NCBI GenBank assembly: GCA_049724395.1
Contig: JAUGWO010000295.1
Location: 1-48,663, forward strand
DNA length: 48,663 bases
Source: Spongospora subterranea f. sp. subterranea
Lineage: Eukaryota > Endomyxa: Phytomyxea > Phytomyxea > Plasmodiophorida
Reading direction: 5' to 3'
Shown: in pieces, positions 32,737-43,170 of the stretch
Position numbering within the stretch: position 1 is the stretch's first letter
How the letters are laid out: every line of letters starts with the position of its first letter
Notes under the pieces: generated by a model
Databases searched by the model: none
What the model was told of the DNA's origin: nothing
The model's input: only the letters and a program-made list of their open reading frames with translations
Program-made: the position numbers and the translations under genes

Positions 32737-34123
32737 ATGATGAGGATACCGATTATCGCCCTCCTGGTCCTTGTTCTGACGGTCGATGCACAGATCGACA
32801 TCCTGAGCTCGTTCGGGAACGGGACGATCCGCGTCCCCCTATTGTCGCGAAACCAGCGGACGATATCCAATCTTGCTCCATATCACCCGTATCTCAAATA
32901 CAATGCTCAGACGCCGAATCCGGCCTCGGTTCCGCTCCCACGACTTCATGAACGCCCAGTATTATGGGGTGATCTCCATTGGATCGCCCTCCCAATCGTT
33001 CGAGGTGATATTCGACACGGGCAGTTCGAATCTGTGGGTGCCGTCCATCGATTGTCACGACTGCAATCACGCCAAATACGATCACACCAAATCGACCACG
33101 TACCAGAAGAACGGGAGCGAGTTCGCCATTCGATACGGCAGTGGATCTCTGAGCGGATTCGTTAGCACCGACGTCCTGACCTGGGGAGGACTCAAAGTCA
33201 AGGACGTCCAGTTCGCCGAGGCGACGGAAGAACCTGGACAGACATTTCAACGAGGAAAATTCGATGGAATTCTCGGAATGGTAATTGGGGGTGAAATTGG
33301 CGGTGGTTTTTGGGGCCGTTGTCTGAAACGGGTTTAGGCGTTCAGGTCGATCAGCGTCGACGATCTGGATCCGCCGTTCCAGCGCACAATGGAGCAAGGT
33401 CTGTTACCAAAGAATATGTTCTCGTTCTATCTGCCCAGCCGATCGGGGAGTTCCGGCGAGCTGGTCCTGGGCGGGTACGACCAGTCCCATTTCACCGGCG
33501 ATATCACGTGGGTCCCGTTGACGAGCGAGACGTACTGGGAAGTCACCGTCGATTCGATCGGGATCGAGGAACGCAAATCCGCCTTCAAAACGGTCATCAT
33601 CGATACGGGAACGTCGTTGATCGCCGGGCCCAAAACCGAGATTGACCAGATTGCCAACAAGATGGGTAATTTCCGCCGCCCCGTGATTGCGTTGTCCAAA
33701 AAATGATGACGTGTTCCGTGTTAGGAGCGTTTGCCAGCCCATTAGGCGGAATATATGTGATTTCGTGTGGACAGGCGAAATCCCTGCCCGAATTCACCAT
33801 CGATATGGGCGGGCGGAAGTTCACCCTGTCTGGGCCCCAATACGTCATGAAGGTGAAGGTATTTGGGTTCCCGGTCTGCATCCTGGGGATGATTGGCCTG
33901 GATATCCCGGCACCAAGAGGACCGTTATGGATACTGGGTCAGTACGGGCGGGGCCATCCCATTGATCGCCAATTGCCCTCGATTGTTTAGATTGCACGTT
34001 TTGGGGGTTCTAACACAATAATGTATGGTTTCAGGTGATACCTTTATCCGACAATACTACTCGATATTCGACGTCGAAAAGGAGCGAATTGGGTTGGCCG
34101 ACGTCAGACAAAAGCTACTGTGA
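32737..34123 (+). CDS. Pepsin/cathepsin D-like aspartic protease, with one-base frame conflict
   Basis: Start at [18 protein letters not shown], a signal peptide. Both catalytic aspartates are present: [12 protein letters not shown] and [12 protein letters not shown]. Other landmarks: [30 protein letters not shown], a [10 protein letters not shown] block, a proline-loop-like [12 protein letters not shown] and the end [20 protein letters not shown]. Introns 33281-33337, 33666-33724 and 33938-34034 (57, 59 and 97 nt) fit in phase. The coding sum is 1174 nt, one base too many: signal/propeptide and mature enzyme lie in different frames, and the switch is within about 32930-32950, near a CCC run in ctcccacgac. 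Either a real frameshift (pseudogene) or a sequence error; the rest is well conserved. Predicted role is acid proteolysis in the lysosome/vacuole or secreted. Confidence 0.88.
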
Positions 34124-34227
34124 CTCTAAACGCATTCCGCTTTATAACCTAATTCATAAAATCCCTCTTTGGTTGTTTGACCAATCGCCATCGACTGTGT
34201 ATTGTTTGCAATCCAGGATCATTATCC

Positions 34228-34740
34228 TCAGGCGTCCATTTCGGTACTGAAACCAGCTGAATTGCAGCACATCGCGCTATTTGTCAATTTGATTGAAAAG
34301 CATATGTTCTCTCCCAATTCTGATTGCTGTTGTTGCAAGACGTCGGCAATATCAAACATATACAGCTGAAGATCATATCCACATCTGTCGTTAACCGACA
34401 AGGACTTGTGTCCGCCAATCCGTTCGGCGGCGGAGCCGACATCTCCTGATGCGATTGTGAAAGGGAGAAAGAGACGGGAGCGATACGGGTTGGGAGCAGC
34501 AGCTGCCGTCCAGTAACGGCAGACATGACCGACATGACGGCCAGTCAGCGTTACTGGCGACCAGACAGTCAGGGGATGGGTCAGTTTCAATGGGGTCCCC
34601 TGGCTGGACCATATCCAGGAAACCATCATGACGCCATGGACAGACTTTTTAGGCGATGTCGCCTTTGCTATGTCGCCTTTGCTGGACAGGATCTGTGTAG
34701 GTGTTATTACAACATGGGGTGTTAGGGTGGTTATACTCAT
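34228..34740 (-). CDS. Hypothetical minus-strand ORF, 170 codons
   Basis: Open frame with a short segment DIADVLQQQQSELGEN that looks like a helix. No family match. An alternative frame over 34284-34535 joins to the same segment by a possible small intron, which would give a different N-terminus. Could be a small real gene or chance. Confidence 0.3.
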   Translation of the reverse strand: MSITTLTPHVVITPTQILSSKGDIAKATSPKKSVHGVMMVSWIWSSQGTPLKLTHPLTVWSPVTLTGRHVGHVCRYWTAAAAPNPYRSRLFLPFTIASGDVGSAAERIGGHKSLSVNDRCGYDLQLYMFDIADVLQQQQSELGENICFSIKLTNSAMCCNSAGFSTEMDA

Positions 34741-35092
34741 TGTTCAGCTTATTGTATTTCTGTATTCCAATTCTCGTTAAACATGTGCCGTATTTGTTTT
34801 TTCATCATGACCCGTTCTGGTCAAGCAACAGTGGCCTCTTCGTTTGCTATTTTGTTTAGTTTCAACAGGATCAGTCGGATCCAATCGGTTAGCTCATAGC
34901 CTTGCCGACCCACATTTTGTACGAATTTTTCCTTTGCAAAAAGGGTTTCGTTAACAATTCACATTGTCATCAGTAATTCCATAACAGATTACTGCAATAC
35001 TATCCGAATTAACCCACATCCAACTCCACCCATACCATGTCATAACAACCTCTGTTTGCGAATTTGACCGGCGCCGTGGAGATGGACCCCAA
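34741..35092. other. No supported gene
   Basis: AT-rich intergenic sequence without an ORF of note on either strand. Confidence 0.4.
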
Positions 35093-35580
35093 ATGAGTCG
35101 CCGAAGCAATCATCTCACATTCTCTTGTTCAGGTTCAAAAGTCCTCAGCGTCGACATGGATTGTATTTATAACCACACTAACATCAGCTATAATTCGCTC
35201 GTTACTACAATCAAGCCCACGCCTCAAAACCAATCCTCGCTGACATTCCCGACCTCCTTGACGTTCTACTTATTTCGGAACCAAGGTGTTTCATCAACTA
35301 GATGGAACAGCCATGAGTATAAATTGTCCTGTCCAATCTGCATACAGCGATTGGATAATGCGGTCTCCATTTATTCTGTCAATCCTCTACTACAAAAGAT
35401 ATATCGACGACGCTTTTATCGTCTTTTACAAGTTACCGCTTCGCAACTTGACGATTTGCTGTCCATGCTGAACACCACACCCAACGTGGTATCTCGTTGA
35501 CATTTGATATTTCCAAACAGCCGTTGTTGATGAGAACAGTTGGTTCCGTAGAGGGATTTATTAGAGCGGCAAATGAGGTC
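35093..35580 (+). mobile_element. Penelope-like retroelement RT relic
   Basis: A frame reading QLDGTAMSINCPVQSAY then YKRYIDDAFIVF matches the RT core of Penelope-like elements (a G-AMG-like block before an RYIDD motif), followed by a stretch like LDDLLSMLNTTPNV in an overlapping frame. The fragment is broken and covers only part of the RT. No GIY-YIG nuclease was found. Confidence 0.6.
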
Positions 35581-36222
35581 GAGACCGTTTGCAAGGTCTG
35601 GGGTTCCTGAACCTTTTGCTTGAACTAGAGAATCAATGGTAATGACATCAGGTTAACGTCATCATTACTTTGGAACATGAGACCTTCTAGAACATTAACA
35701 AGTGACATCGAATTTCTCCTGTCACGTTTAAACGCAATTGGAGCAGATAATGATAATTTCGCATTCGAATGATTTTGGTTTTGCATTTTTGTTTCGCGGT
35801 TTCATTGGCCAAAATGACGATGTTGGGGTGTTAAAAGACGCGTGTGTGTGTGTATGTGTGTGTAGATGGCGATAATGGTAATGTAAATGACCCTGTGACT
35901 ACATGAATTGGTTGGCAATTATCCAGTACCATTATACACATCTGCAGATCTCTCTAGAATAGTCTCTGAGGGGGGGCTTCACCAGAGACCCATAAATAAC
36001 TGCCACACATCCGGCCATCATTTAGGTTCGGCTGGGGATCAGACCGACAAAACTACATCACAGGACCACACCGCTCATTGCGTGTTGGTGATCGCTTGGC
36101 CGGCTGGCTGGTCCAGCACCGCCATTGACCCATCATGGATATCGACACGGCCACCAAAGCCAAACAGCAGTTGGCCAAGTTCGATCAGCAAACCAAGACC
36201 AAGGACAGGGGGGGGGAATATC
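35581..36222. other. PTEN upstream region with TG repeat and upstream ATG
   Basis: A short (tg)n tract lies near 35840-35865. An ATG at 36135 opens MDIDTATKAKQQLAKFDQQ, a plausible N-terminal extension that runs into a 9-G tract at 36208-36216 and then out of frame with PTEN. Confidence 0.4.
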
Positions 36223-37504
36223 ATGCTGACGCTTAAGGCGAAGGTCTCCAAGAAGAAGAGACGATTCGTGGCGGATGGGTTCGATCTTGATCTGACATAT
36301 ATCACCGATAGGATAATCGCAATGGGATTTCCATCATCGGGTTTAGAAGCTCTATATCGTAATGATATCAAAGAGGTTCAGAATTTCTTAGAAGTTCGTC
36401 ATCAAGGACACTATAAAGTGTACAATCTCTGCTCTGAGCGCCATTACGAGGCGTCCAAATTCCAGAATCGGGTGATGCGATTCCCGTTTGATGATCATAC
36501 CTGTCCAGCGTTCGACAGAATGTCGGGATTTACAGAGGATGTGCACAGCTGGTTGACCGCCGATCCGAAGAATATTGTCGTGATCCATTGTAAAGCCGGT
36601 AAAGGGCGAACCGGTGTCACTATCGCCACCTATCTTCTCCATTGTGGTATGTGGAAATACGCATCGCAAGCGTTGAGGTACGATCGGCAAGTGTGTATAT
36701 CAGTGGGATCGTGACGATATCCTGGCTGTTTCCACAGTTATTATGGGTTTGTGAGAACGTTCAACAGTAAAGGAGTGACCATTCCGAGCCAAAGGCGATG
36801 GGTGTGAGTGGATTATTGACAAACCCCTTGGTCCCCATCATCCTTGACAATCAAAGCAGGTATTATTACGAGGAATACATGACGCTACAAAAAGCAAATA
36901 AGGCTCTGCCGCCGGCCGTGCCCCAGAAACTGGTCAAAATCATCCTGTCAGAAGAGGCGCCAAAGGTTGATTATTTGGCGATCAAATGCGAGGAAGCTGA
37001 AGGTGACTGGTCATCTGATTCGTGGAGATCATCGTGGCGTTCATCAATAACTGACCCGATATCAACTGTATTCGATATTGAACCCTATAATATCCAGCTA
37101 GTGAAGGACGTCCACTTCAAGTTCTCGATCAAGAACATCCTGTCGAAAGTGCACAAATTCTCGTTCTGGATAAACATGCATTTCATTAAACACGGTTACA
37201 TTAGACTGGCGAAAGATGATCTGGACAAGATCAACAAGGTAAAGTCATGTTGATCCGTTACCACTTTACAATCTTGATGGATTATGTTTAGGACAAAAGA
37301 AGCCCCAACTTCTACGTTGAATTATTCTTCGATAGTTATAATCCGGTAGAAGCAGCCAAAGAACTGGAGCTGGCGAAAAAGAGGGATATTGAAATACAGG
37401 GGCAGATAGAGTCCATGAAGAAGGAATTCAACTTCAATGCATCAGAATCAAGTAGCTCAGATGATAATATATCAGATCGTAGCGGAGATGTACCACTTGT
37501 TTAA
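36223..37504 (+). CDS. PTEN: PTEN-type phosphatidylinositol 3-phosphatase
   Basis: Four exons (introns 36678-36737, 36804-36859, 37239-37291, GT-AG), 1113 nt, 370 aa. The PIP2-binding N-terminus (KAKVSKKKRRFVADGFDLDL) aligns with that of animal PTEN. The phosphatase domain includes IIAMGFPSSGLEALYRNDI, YNLCSERHYEASKFQ and the P-loop HCKAGKGRTG (His122, Cys123, Arg129; both lysines of PTEN present, favouring PIP3). The TI-loop VTIPSQRRWV is followed by YYYEEYM. A C2 domain includes FSFWINMHFIKHGY and RSPNFYVELFF. The tail has an acidic serine cluster (ASESSSSSDDNISD) and ends DVPLV. The family removes the 3-phosphate from PIP3 at the plasma membrane. Start is the first Met before the basic patch; a longer form is discussed in the findings. 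It converges on EXOSC1, 93 bp between stops. Confidence 0.93.
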
Positions 37505-37597
37505 TTTATATCAATTACCTAATCATAATACAGTATTCGCATTCTGTAATCACCTCTCAAACCAATTGTAGATTCACAACGATATAGATTTACAGCT

Positions 37598-38440
37598 TCA
37601 CGTAGTTGACGTTGAAGGTTTGGCCACTTTCCTATATTCCAATGTCTTGGTAGTGGGACACTGCATCTGCTGCCAACTATAGGACCTTGAGATCGAGCTG
37701 TTGAGGAATAACCTATTATGCACATACCTGACCGGAATCATTTGATGACCCGATGAACTGTTGGCAACAATCACACCTAATTCGTCTTCAGCTGTTGACA
37801 GGAGATAACTCTTACTGTCGCCCAAAGATATGACATTAGCCAAGACAATGTCCCCTAATATGATTACCATGAATCCCTAGAGCAGATATGGCCAATATAT
37901 GTTATCACTAACCAGAACGGAAACAATTGTAGATTTGAACTGAATCTTTCTCTAAAGCGCGAATATCTTGTGATCGTATTATACCAGGAAATGATTCTGG
38001 CAAAGCGCGCCCTTGAACACAAATAATCTCTGTTGTGACGAATCGTGTGCTAATGGGCATCTATTGTCAGACGATAGATATGATTAAACTACGAAGAGCA
38101 TCTTACTTGATTTTAGTAACTCGCGCCGTGATTCTATCCCCGATCCCTGGGATAATGCCAGCTGCTCGCTTCCTGCTCACCGATAATATTGGCTGTAGTT
38201 GAAGGCAATAAATGATTACAATAGCTTGATAGGCAAACACTCAAATTTTACCAATGAATTAGAGTTGGGTTCGGCCGCGATAAGACGACCTATAACAGAG
38301 GCGATGATGGCGCTGTCTAAGAGATAGGTGCCATCTCCAGGGAGGTATTGGCTGGCGTCAGCCAGCAGTTGTCCTGGACAGACGAGCGCTCCTAGCAAAG
38401 GCCTTCTTGTGGTTGACATGGGTATTGGTCCTGACGCCAT
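37598..38440 (-). CDS. EXOSC1: Exosome subunit Csl4 (EXOSC1)
   Basis: Multi-exon gene. N-terminal domain VCPGQLLADASQYLPGDGTY corresponds to the CIPGE-type start of Csl4; the S1 region is seen in exons with IIPGIGDRITARVTKIK, then the FPGIIRSQDIRALEKDS block; the C-terminus has GDIVLANVISLGDSKSYLL, ELGVIVANSSSGHQMIP, then QMQCPTTKTLEYRKVAK. Order and spacing match Csl4. It is a cap subunit of the nuclear/cytoplasmic RNA exosome and links it to cofactors. Introns are short; between the two last conserved blocks an unspliced stretch (RYVHNRLFLNSS) probably marks one more intron. The final stop is at 37598-37600. Confidence 0.9.
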
Positions 38441-39263
38441 TGTTATGGAGATGAATATGTTGAGGAAATAGGGTCTGGGGATGAGATGACACCAGAGAGT
38501 TCAGTGGGGGACTATGTACCGATCACAACACTATAATACAGTACGGCGTATTGTGCTGCTGGGAAATAGCAGAGAGTTCAGTGGGGGACTACACAATAAT
38601 ACAGTACGGCGAGTTGTGCTTCTCATAAATTTTGTCCTGTGACGCAGTTATTTGATCAGCACGCAGTTCTGTAAAACCTGGGACGCTATTAAAAGCTGAG
38701 GTTTGCAGCCCTGCTACGTAAAACAAGGGCCATTTTACTTTGTATTGACTCGTTAAAAAATTGGCCTCTGTCAAAATCAAGACTTTACTCTGAGGAGCTA
38801 TTGTTGAGGGCTTTAGTGCTACTTCCAAATCTGGAGTCAGAGACCGACTCGTGTCGTCGGCAACAATTATCCGAGGCAGAGACTACAGAACTACAGTAAT
38901 ATTTACCGATTCAATACGATATGGATGACTTTCATGAAAACATGGTTGGGACCCTGACAGTTCACAAAGGGGTTCGTCTGTGAGTCGTCGGCAACGAATA
39001 TCCGAGGCAGAGACTACCGATCTTCCTTTCTCGTTTGCTCAGGAATTCATTGTCCTTCGTGCGGTCATATTCCGTCATTTGCAGAGGACGCTGCAGCAGC
39101 AGCCTCAACGGTGCCTGACTCCCGATTTGATAGTAGCACTGAAGCCATCAACAGTTGCTCCTTGAGGAGTCAATACAGAGGATCTATTCTCAAGCACGTG
39201 TGCAGCAGAGATTGTCCCCGAATGATGTACGGATCCCGTTCGTAGTTTATATTGCCGAAGCAG
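38441..39263. repeat. Non-coding region with two families of local duplications
   Basis: agagagttcagtgggggact occurs at about 38495 and 38571, with shared flanks (aatacagtacggcg). A second pair, cgtcggcaac with atccgaggcagagacta, occurs near 38856 and 38987. No gene was recognised; short frames carry no motifs. Confidence 0.6.
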
Positions 39264-40435
39264 CACCGGTTAGGACTTCAGCGGTAGGATCTACACAAAG
39301 GGCCACAGCTGCCAGAGTACAAGAGGCTTGACATGCTGTAGTTGTTGATATTGCCATGGAGGCATGAACAGCTTGAGAGTGGTAGAGATATTGGTGAGAA
39401 GGGCTTTGTACTCTGATGAGCGATAACTCGTGATCATTATAGTTGGACACGAGACAAAAACCTCTGGGGCAACGGAATTGTTGCAGCAGTCAATCAGAAT
39501 GGATCTGGACGAAAGAGCTCGGGTAGTCGAAATTACGAGTCAATGTCTGGTCTCGCTCACGAGCCCGAATTCCAGATCCAGAGCCAATCGAGGCATTGGC
39601 CGACAGCGACGCTTTTCGGCAAGCCATGCGGCCTGACGCTATCCGTCACGATAATGATGTGGGTTCCAGGGAATATGCGGGACTACCTCATCGTTTCAAC
39701 CAAGCGGATCGGGTGCAGATCGATGTTCATATTCCCACATTGCGAACGATTTTGAGCTGCCACCATATCCGCTCTTTGCAGCCGATGTGTTCCACACTGA
39801 CGCTCCTCTTCCAACCCGGGTTGGACACGACATGATCGATGTCGATCATCCACTATCGGATAATGATTGACAGAATTGACGCCGTTTGCCCGACACATTT
39901 GAGCCGCAGGGTTGACCTCGGTAGACTAAAGGTAGATCGTGTAGACGACCCTTTTTTGAGTTTTGCTGTGTGAGAAAATAAAGACTGCCGAGGCACGAAA
40001 AAAAATATGTGTCGCGCAAACGGCGTCAATTTTGTCAATCATTATCCGATAGTGGATGATCGACATCGATCATCCACTATCGAACCCGAGTTGGAAGAGG
40101 AGCGTCAGTGTGGAACACATCGGCTGCAAAGAGCGATCTGCACCCGATCCGCTTGGTTGAAACGATGAGGTAGTCCCGCTCATTCCCTGGTTCGTGGCGG
40201 ATAGCGTCAGGCCGCATGGCTTGCCGAAAAGCGTCGCTGTCGGCCAATGCATCGATTGGCTCTGGATTTGGGATTCGGGCTCGGGGGTGAGACCAGACAT
40301 TATTGGTAATTTCGCCTACCCGAGCTCTTTCGCCCAGATCCGGAGGACTCTGATTGACTGCTGCAACAATCTCTTGCCTTGCCTCTTGTACTCTGGCAGC
40401 TGTGGCCCTTTGTGTAGCTGAAGTCCTAACCGGTG
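39264..40435. repeat. 1.17-kb inverted repeat of a coding-like sequence
   Basis: The left arm (39264-39930) is repeated in reverse complement in the right arm (39990-40435), from caccggttaggacttcag at the outer left to cctaaccggtg at the outer right. The left arm carries an insertion of about 140 bp (39333-39470) and extra bases later. Both arms encode the same peptide toward the centre (ADSDAFRQAMRPDAIRH). Stems extend to the loop at about 39960. The protein is unrecognised and no intact long ORF survives. Confidence 0.9.
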
Positions 40436-40481
40436 TTCGCCAATGTCAACTACGAAATCTCCTCGTTATGAGGAGTTAGGG

Positions 40482-40534
40482 TGTCATAGATTTCATCCAG
40501 AATCAGCTGTATAATCTGAATGAAATCTATGATA
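40482..40534. repeat. Imperfect 50-bp hairpin
   Basis: tcatagatttcat...atgaaatctatga forms a hairpin around the centre cagctg, with stem mismatches near the middle. It sits between the two large inverted repeats and may mark an element end. Confidence 0.75.
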
Positions 40535-40767
40535 GCCTGGCTCGGCATAACGACAAACACGATGTGTTGGAATGTGATTGCGTCGTAGGGGCTACCTCGC
40601 TCATGGTTGTGCAGCAAGTTGACCTCGGTAGATTCGGGTAGATCATGGTTGATGAATTAAAAAAAAAGAATACAACAACCGTGACCGACATGTCACCCCA
40701 ATACGGTTCTCAAAAAAGCACAATAACACCAAACTCCGTCAAAAAGGCAACACATCACTGGCGCCAT

Positions 40768-41582
40768 CAAATTGCAGAAAAAAAAACGACGCGAAGGTCG
40801 AAATAAAGTCTGAAAAGGCGATGGAAGCGTCTGCTCTGCGAGACGAGGTCAACATCAAATATTTTCTACAAGACCCTGATTGCGACGACACAAAGCAGTA
40901 TTTCGCGTTGAAACGCAAACAAGTGTTACGTCAATTGATGGAGAGTATGGCTGAATAAATTATTTATCTCCATGCTCTTTCCATAAATGCTCAACAATAT
41001 CGTACGTCAGCATTTTATGCTGCTCCTTATCATCGATTACGTACGATATTGTGAGCACTTATGGAAAGAGCATGATTACGCACGATATTGTTGAGCACTT
41101 ATGGAAAGAGCATGATTACGTACGAGATTGTTGAGCACTTATGAAAAGAGCATGATTACGTACGATATTGTTGAGCACTTATGGAAAGAGCATGATTACG
41201 TACGAGATTGTTGAGCACTTATGAAAAGAGCATGATTACGTACGATATTGTTGAGCACTTATGGAAAGAGCATGATTACGTACGAGATTGTTGAGCACTT
41301 ATGAAAAGAGCATGATTACGTACGATATTGTTGAGCACTTATGGAAAGAGCATGGAGATAAATAATTTATTCAGCCATACTCTCCATCAATTGACGTAAC
41401 ACTTGTTTGCGTTTCAACGCGAAATACTGCTTTGTGTCGTCGCAATCAGGGTCTTGTAGAAAATATTTGATGTTGACCTCGTCTTGCAGAGCAGACGCTC
41501 CCATCGCCAAAATTCTGTTCTTTTCAGACTTTATTTCGACCTGCGCGTCGTTTTTTTTCTGCAATTTGGCGATCTTGTTGCC
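40768..41582. repeat. Inverted repeat of the Harbinger-type ORF end, with spacer
   Basis: Left arm about 40768-41005 on the plus strand and right arm about 41357-41582 on the minus strand both encode the same C-terminus (EVNIKYFLQDPDCDDTKQYF, then LRQLMESMAE and stop). The arms read toward each other and are separated by a 40-bp tandem array. Similarity is high, with a few indels. Confidence 0.9.
41036..41355. repeat. 40-bp tandem array in alternating A/B units
   Basis: gagcactt recurs exactly every 40 bp at 41053, 41093, 41133, 41173, 41213, 41253, 41293 and 41333. From 41093 on, units alternate between tacgatatt...atggaaa (A) and tacgagatt...atgaaaa (B), giving an 80-bp higher-order repeat. 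One inverted unit is present in the left arm near 40970-41005. Confidence 0.95.
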
Positions 41583-42129
41583 CACTGGTCTCTCCGGTGA
41601 AACCAGGGTGGTGTCGTCCTCTTGCACACCTGAACCATGAGTTGAAGGAACCATGAGTTGAAGGGCCGGTTCCTCCGATCAGGCTTCTAAAATACGACTG
41701 CCATTTGGGTGCCAAGCATAATATATTCCACGATGATATACTCGTGAAGGCGGCACCGCGCGGGTCTTTGATTGAGAAGCGTTAAAGCGCTTCCTCAACA
41801 ACCCCCATCTGTTCGTTCCAACCAGAATGGTACTCCTCAGTGACCTGTGAGTAAACGCCACAGAGTGTGGCAACGACCGCTTGTAGCGGCGACCAACGCG
41901 ACTGTAAAGACGCGGCAAAACGGTGCCATGGGTCAGTTGCCGCGACTCCCTCGTTGAACAAGTCGGCAATCCTTGACCAGAACGAATCAAGCTTTTGGCC
42001 GTTGCCGAGGATTGGGTCTTGCGACACCGACAGCCAGCACCGGCATAGGCGCTCATCATCAGCCTGCCGAAAGTTCTTGCCTCGCGATCGTTTCTTCACG
42101 ACGTCACCTGCACCGTCATGTGCCGACAT
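41367..42129 (-). mobile_element. Harbinger/PIF-type Myb/SANT-like ORF, frameshifted
   Basis: The first part (42129-41782) reads GKNFRQADDERLCRCWLSVS, DPILGNGQKLDSFWSRIADL and HSGWNEQMGVVEEAL, the trihelix/Myb-like block of the accessory protein encoded by PIF/Harbinger transposons and of NAM-associated-domain proteins. The middle continues in a second frame (KRFNASQSKTRAV, then AWHPNGSRI). The end is in another frame from 41654 (PERPVGNKIAKLQKK, LALKRK-type tail ending LRQLMESMAE). At least two frameshifts lie between, so the copy is probably inactive. No DDE transposase lies within reach. The C-terminus is duplicated in inverted orientation on the left. Confidence 0.6.
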
Positions 42130-42389
42130 TTCTCAGCCGGACTCCGGAATGTGTTTCCACTGGCGGCAATGCTAGTGGGCGTTACATGGTCTGCGGCCTC
42201 TCGGTAGTTTTCACTTCAATATACACTGCGCGGTGGAACACATTTTTTCGGATTTTTATCACAGGTGTAGTGGAAAAACTTATCCCCAATACCGTATACA
42301 CACTGCGCGGTGGAGAGGCTCTCACGCTACACTTATCGTGACACAACTGCATCCGATGTTTTGCCGTCCGCGTGATTTTGGCGGATTGC
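42130..42389. other. Upstream region with a repeated 16-bp word
   Basis: cactgcgcggtgga occurs twice, near 42225 and 42302. No gene recognised; it may be terminal sequence of the Harbinger-type element. Confidence 0.4.
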
Positions 42390-42558
42390 GACGGCAATGG
42401 AAGCTCGTCTGCAGTAAACAATGCTCTTCTGCAGCTGGGCTGTTCGCGCCCCTCCTGGAAGAGCCCAGGATTCATTCCGTTAATTCGATAGACCCTACAT
42501 AGTCATATCTGTTTTGATATCTGACATTGTTTACCGCAAACGAGCTTCCATAGCCGTC
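42390..42558. repeat. 35-bp imperfect inverted repeat
   Basis: 42390-42424 (acggcaatggaagctcgtct...) matches the reverse complement of 42523-42558 (gacattgtttaccgcaaacg...) with about five mismatches and a loop of about 98 bp. It looks like a small foldback or MITE-like unit. Confidence 0.8.
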
Positions 42559-43170
42559 ACATTACTATCGTTTGGCGGCGTGAGCTGGTCTCGTTCTCGA
42601 TCGCATTAATCATTTCTGTAATGTGACCATTGGAAGATCGTCGGCGTAAGCAATGTTAAGCGTAGAGACGAACGCCCAGATGTTCGACTCTAAAAAACAA
42701 CTTGATAGGCGTTTTTAAGGAATGAATCCAATCGTTTGAAACTCGTCCCGAGGGATACTTACGCCTTCAGGTTGACATTATGATGATCGGTAGCAAGACT
42801 TATATCATTCATCATAGTTACAACGGTGACATATCAAATTCTCAATCGTTAATCATGTTATGGCGCTAAAAAGTCGCATTGCTTTGGGCTTAGAAGCCTT
42901 AGTTAAAATAAGGAGGTTTGTGCCTCAAGACTGTCTACTTTGTTAATTTGTCGCCCAAGTCGATTTTTGTTCCACCATTATGCCATATTCGACCAATATT
43001 GGGTCGGGTAATCCTGGAACGACTTGGGATCATCATACGAGGCGAAAGGTTAAACAAAATACGAGCAGTATTAGTGTTTTAGTTTAATGCGAATGACAAA
43101 ATTGTAGAACCTGTATAATAGATATAGATTGGTCAAATAGATTCATCTTTTGTTCCTACTGGGTTTTATA
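42559..43170. other. No supported gene
   Basis: AT-rich sequence with stops in all frames; nothing recognised. Confidence 0.4.

Noticed and set aside
33404-33742. 112- and 90-codon minus ORFs over the protease gene
   Set aside because: Antisense shadows of conserved protease exons.
34525-34725. 66-codon plus-strand ORF opposite the hypothetical minus ORF
   Set aside because: No motif and overlaps a longer frame; not supported.
36075-36371. 98-codon minus ORF opposite the PTEN N-terminus
   Set aside because: Antisense of conserved PTEN sequence with no motif.
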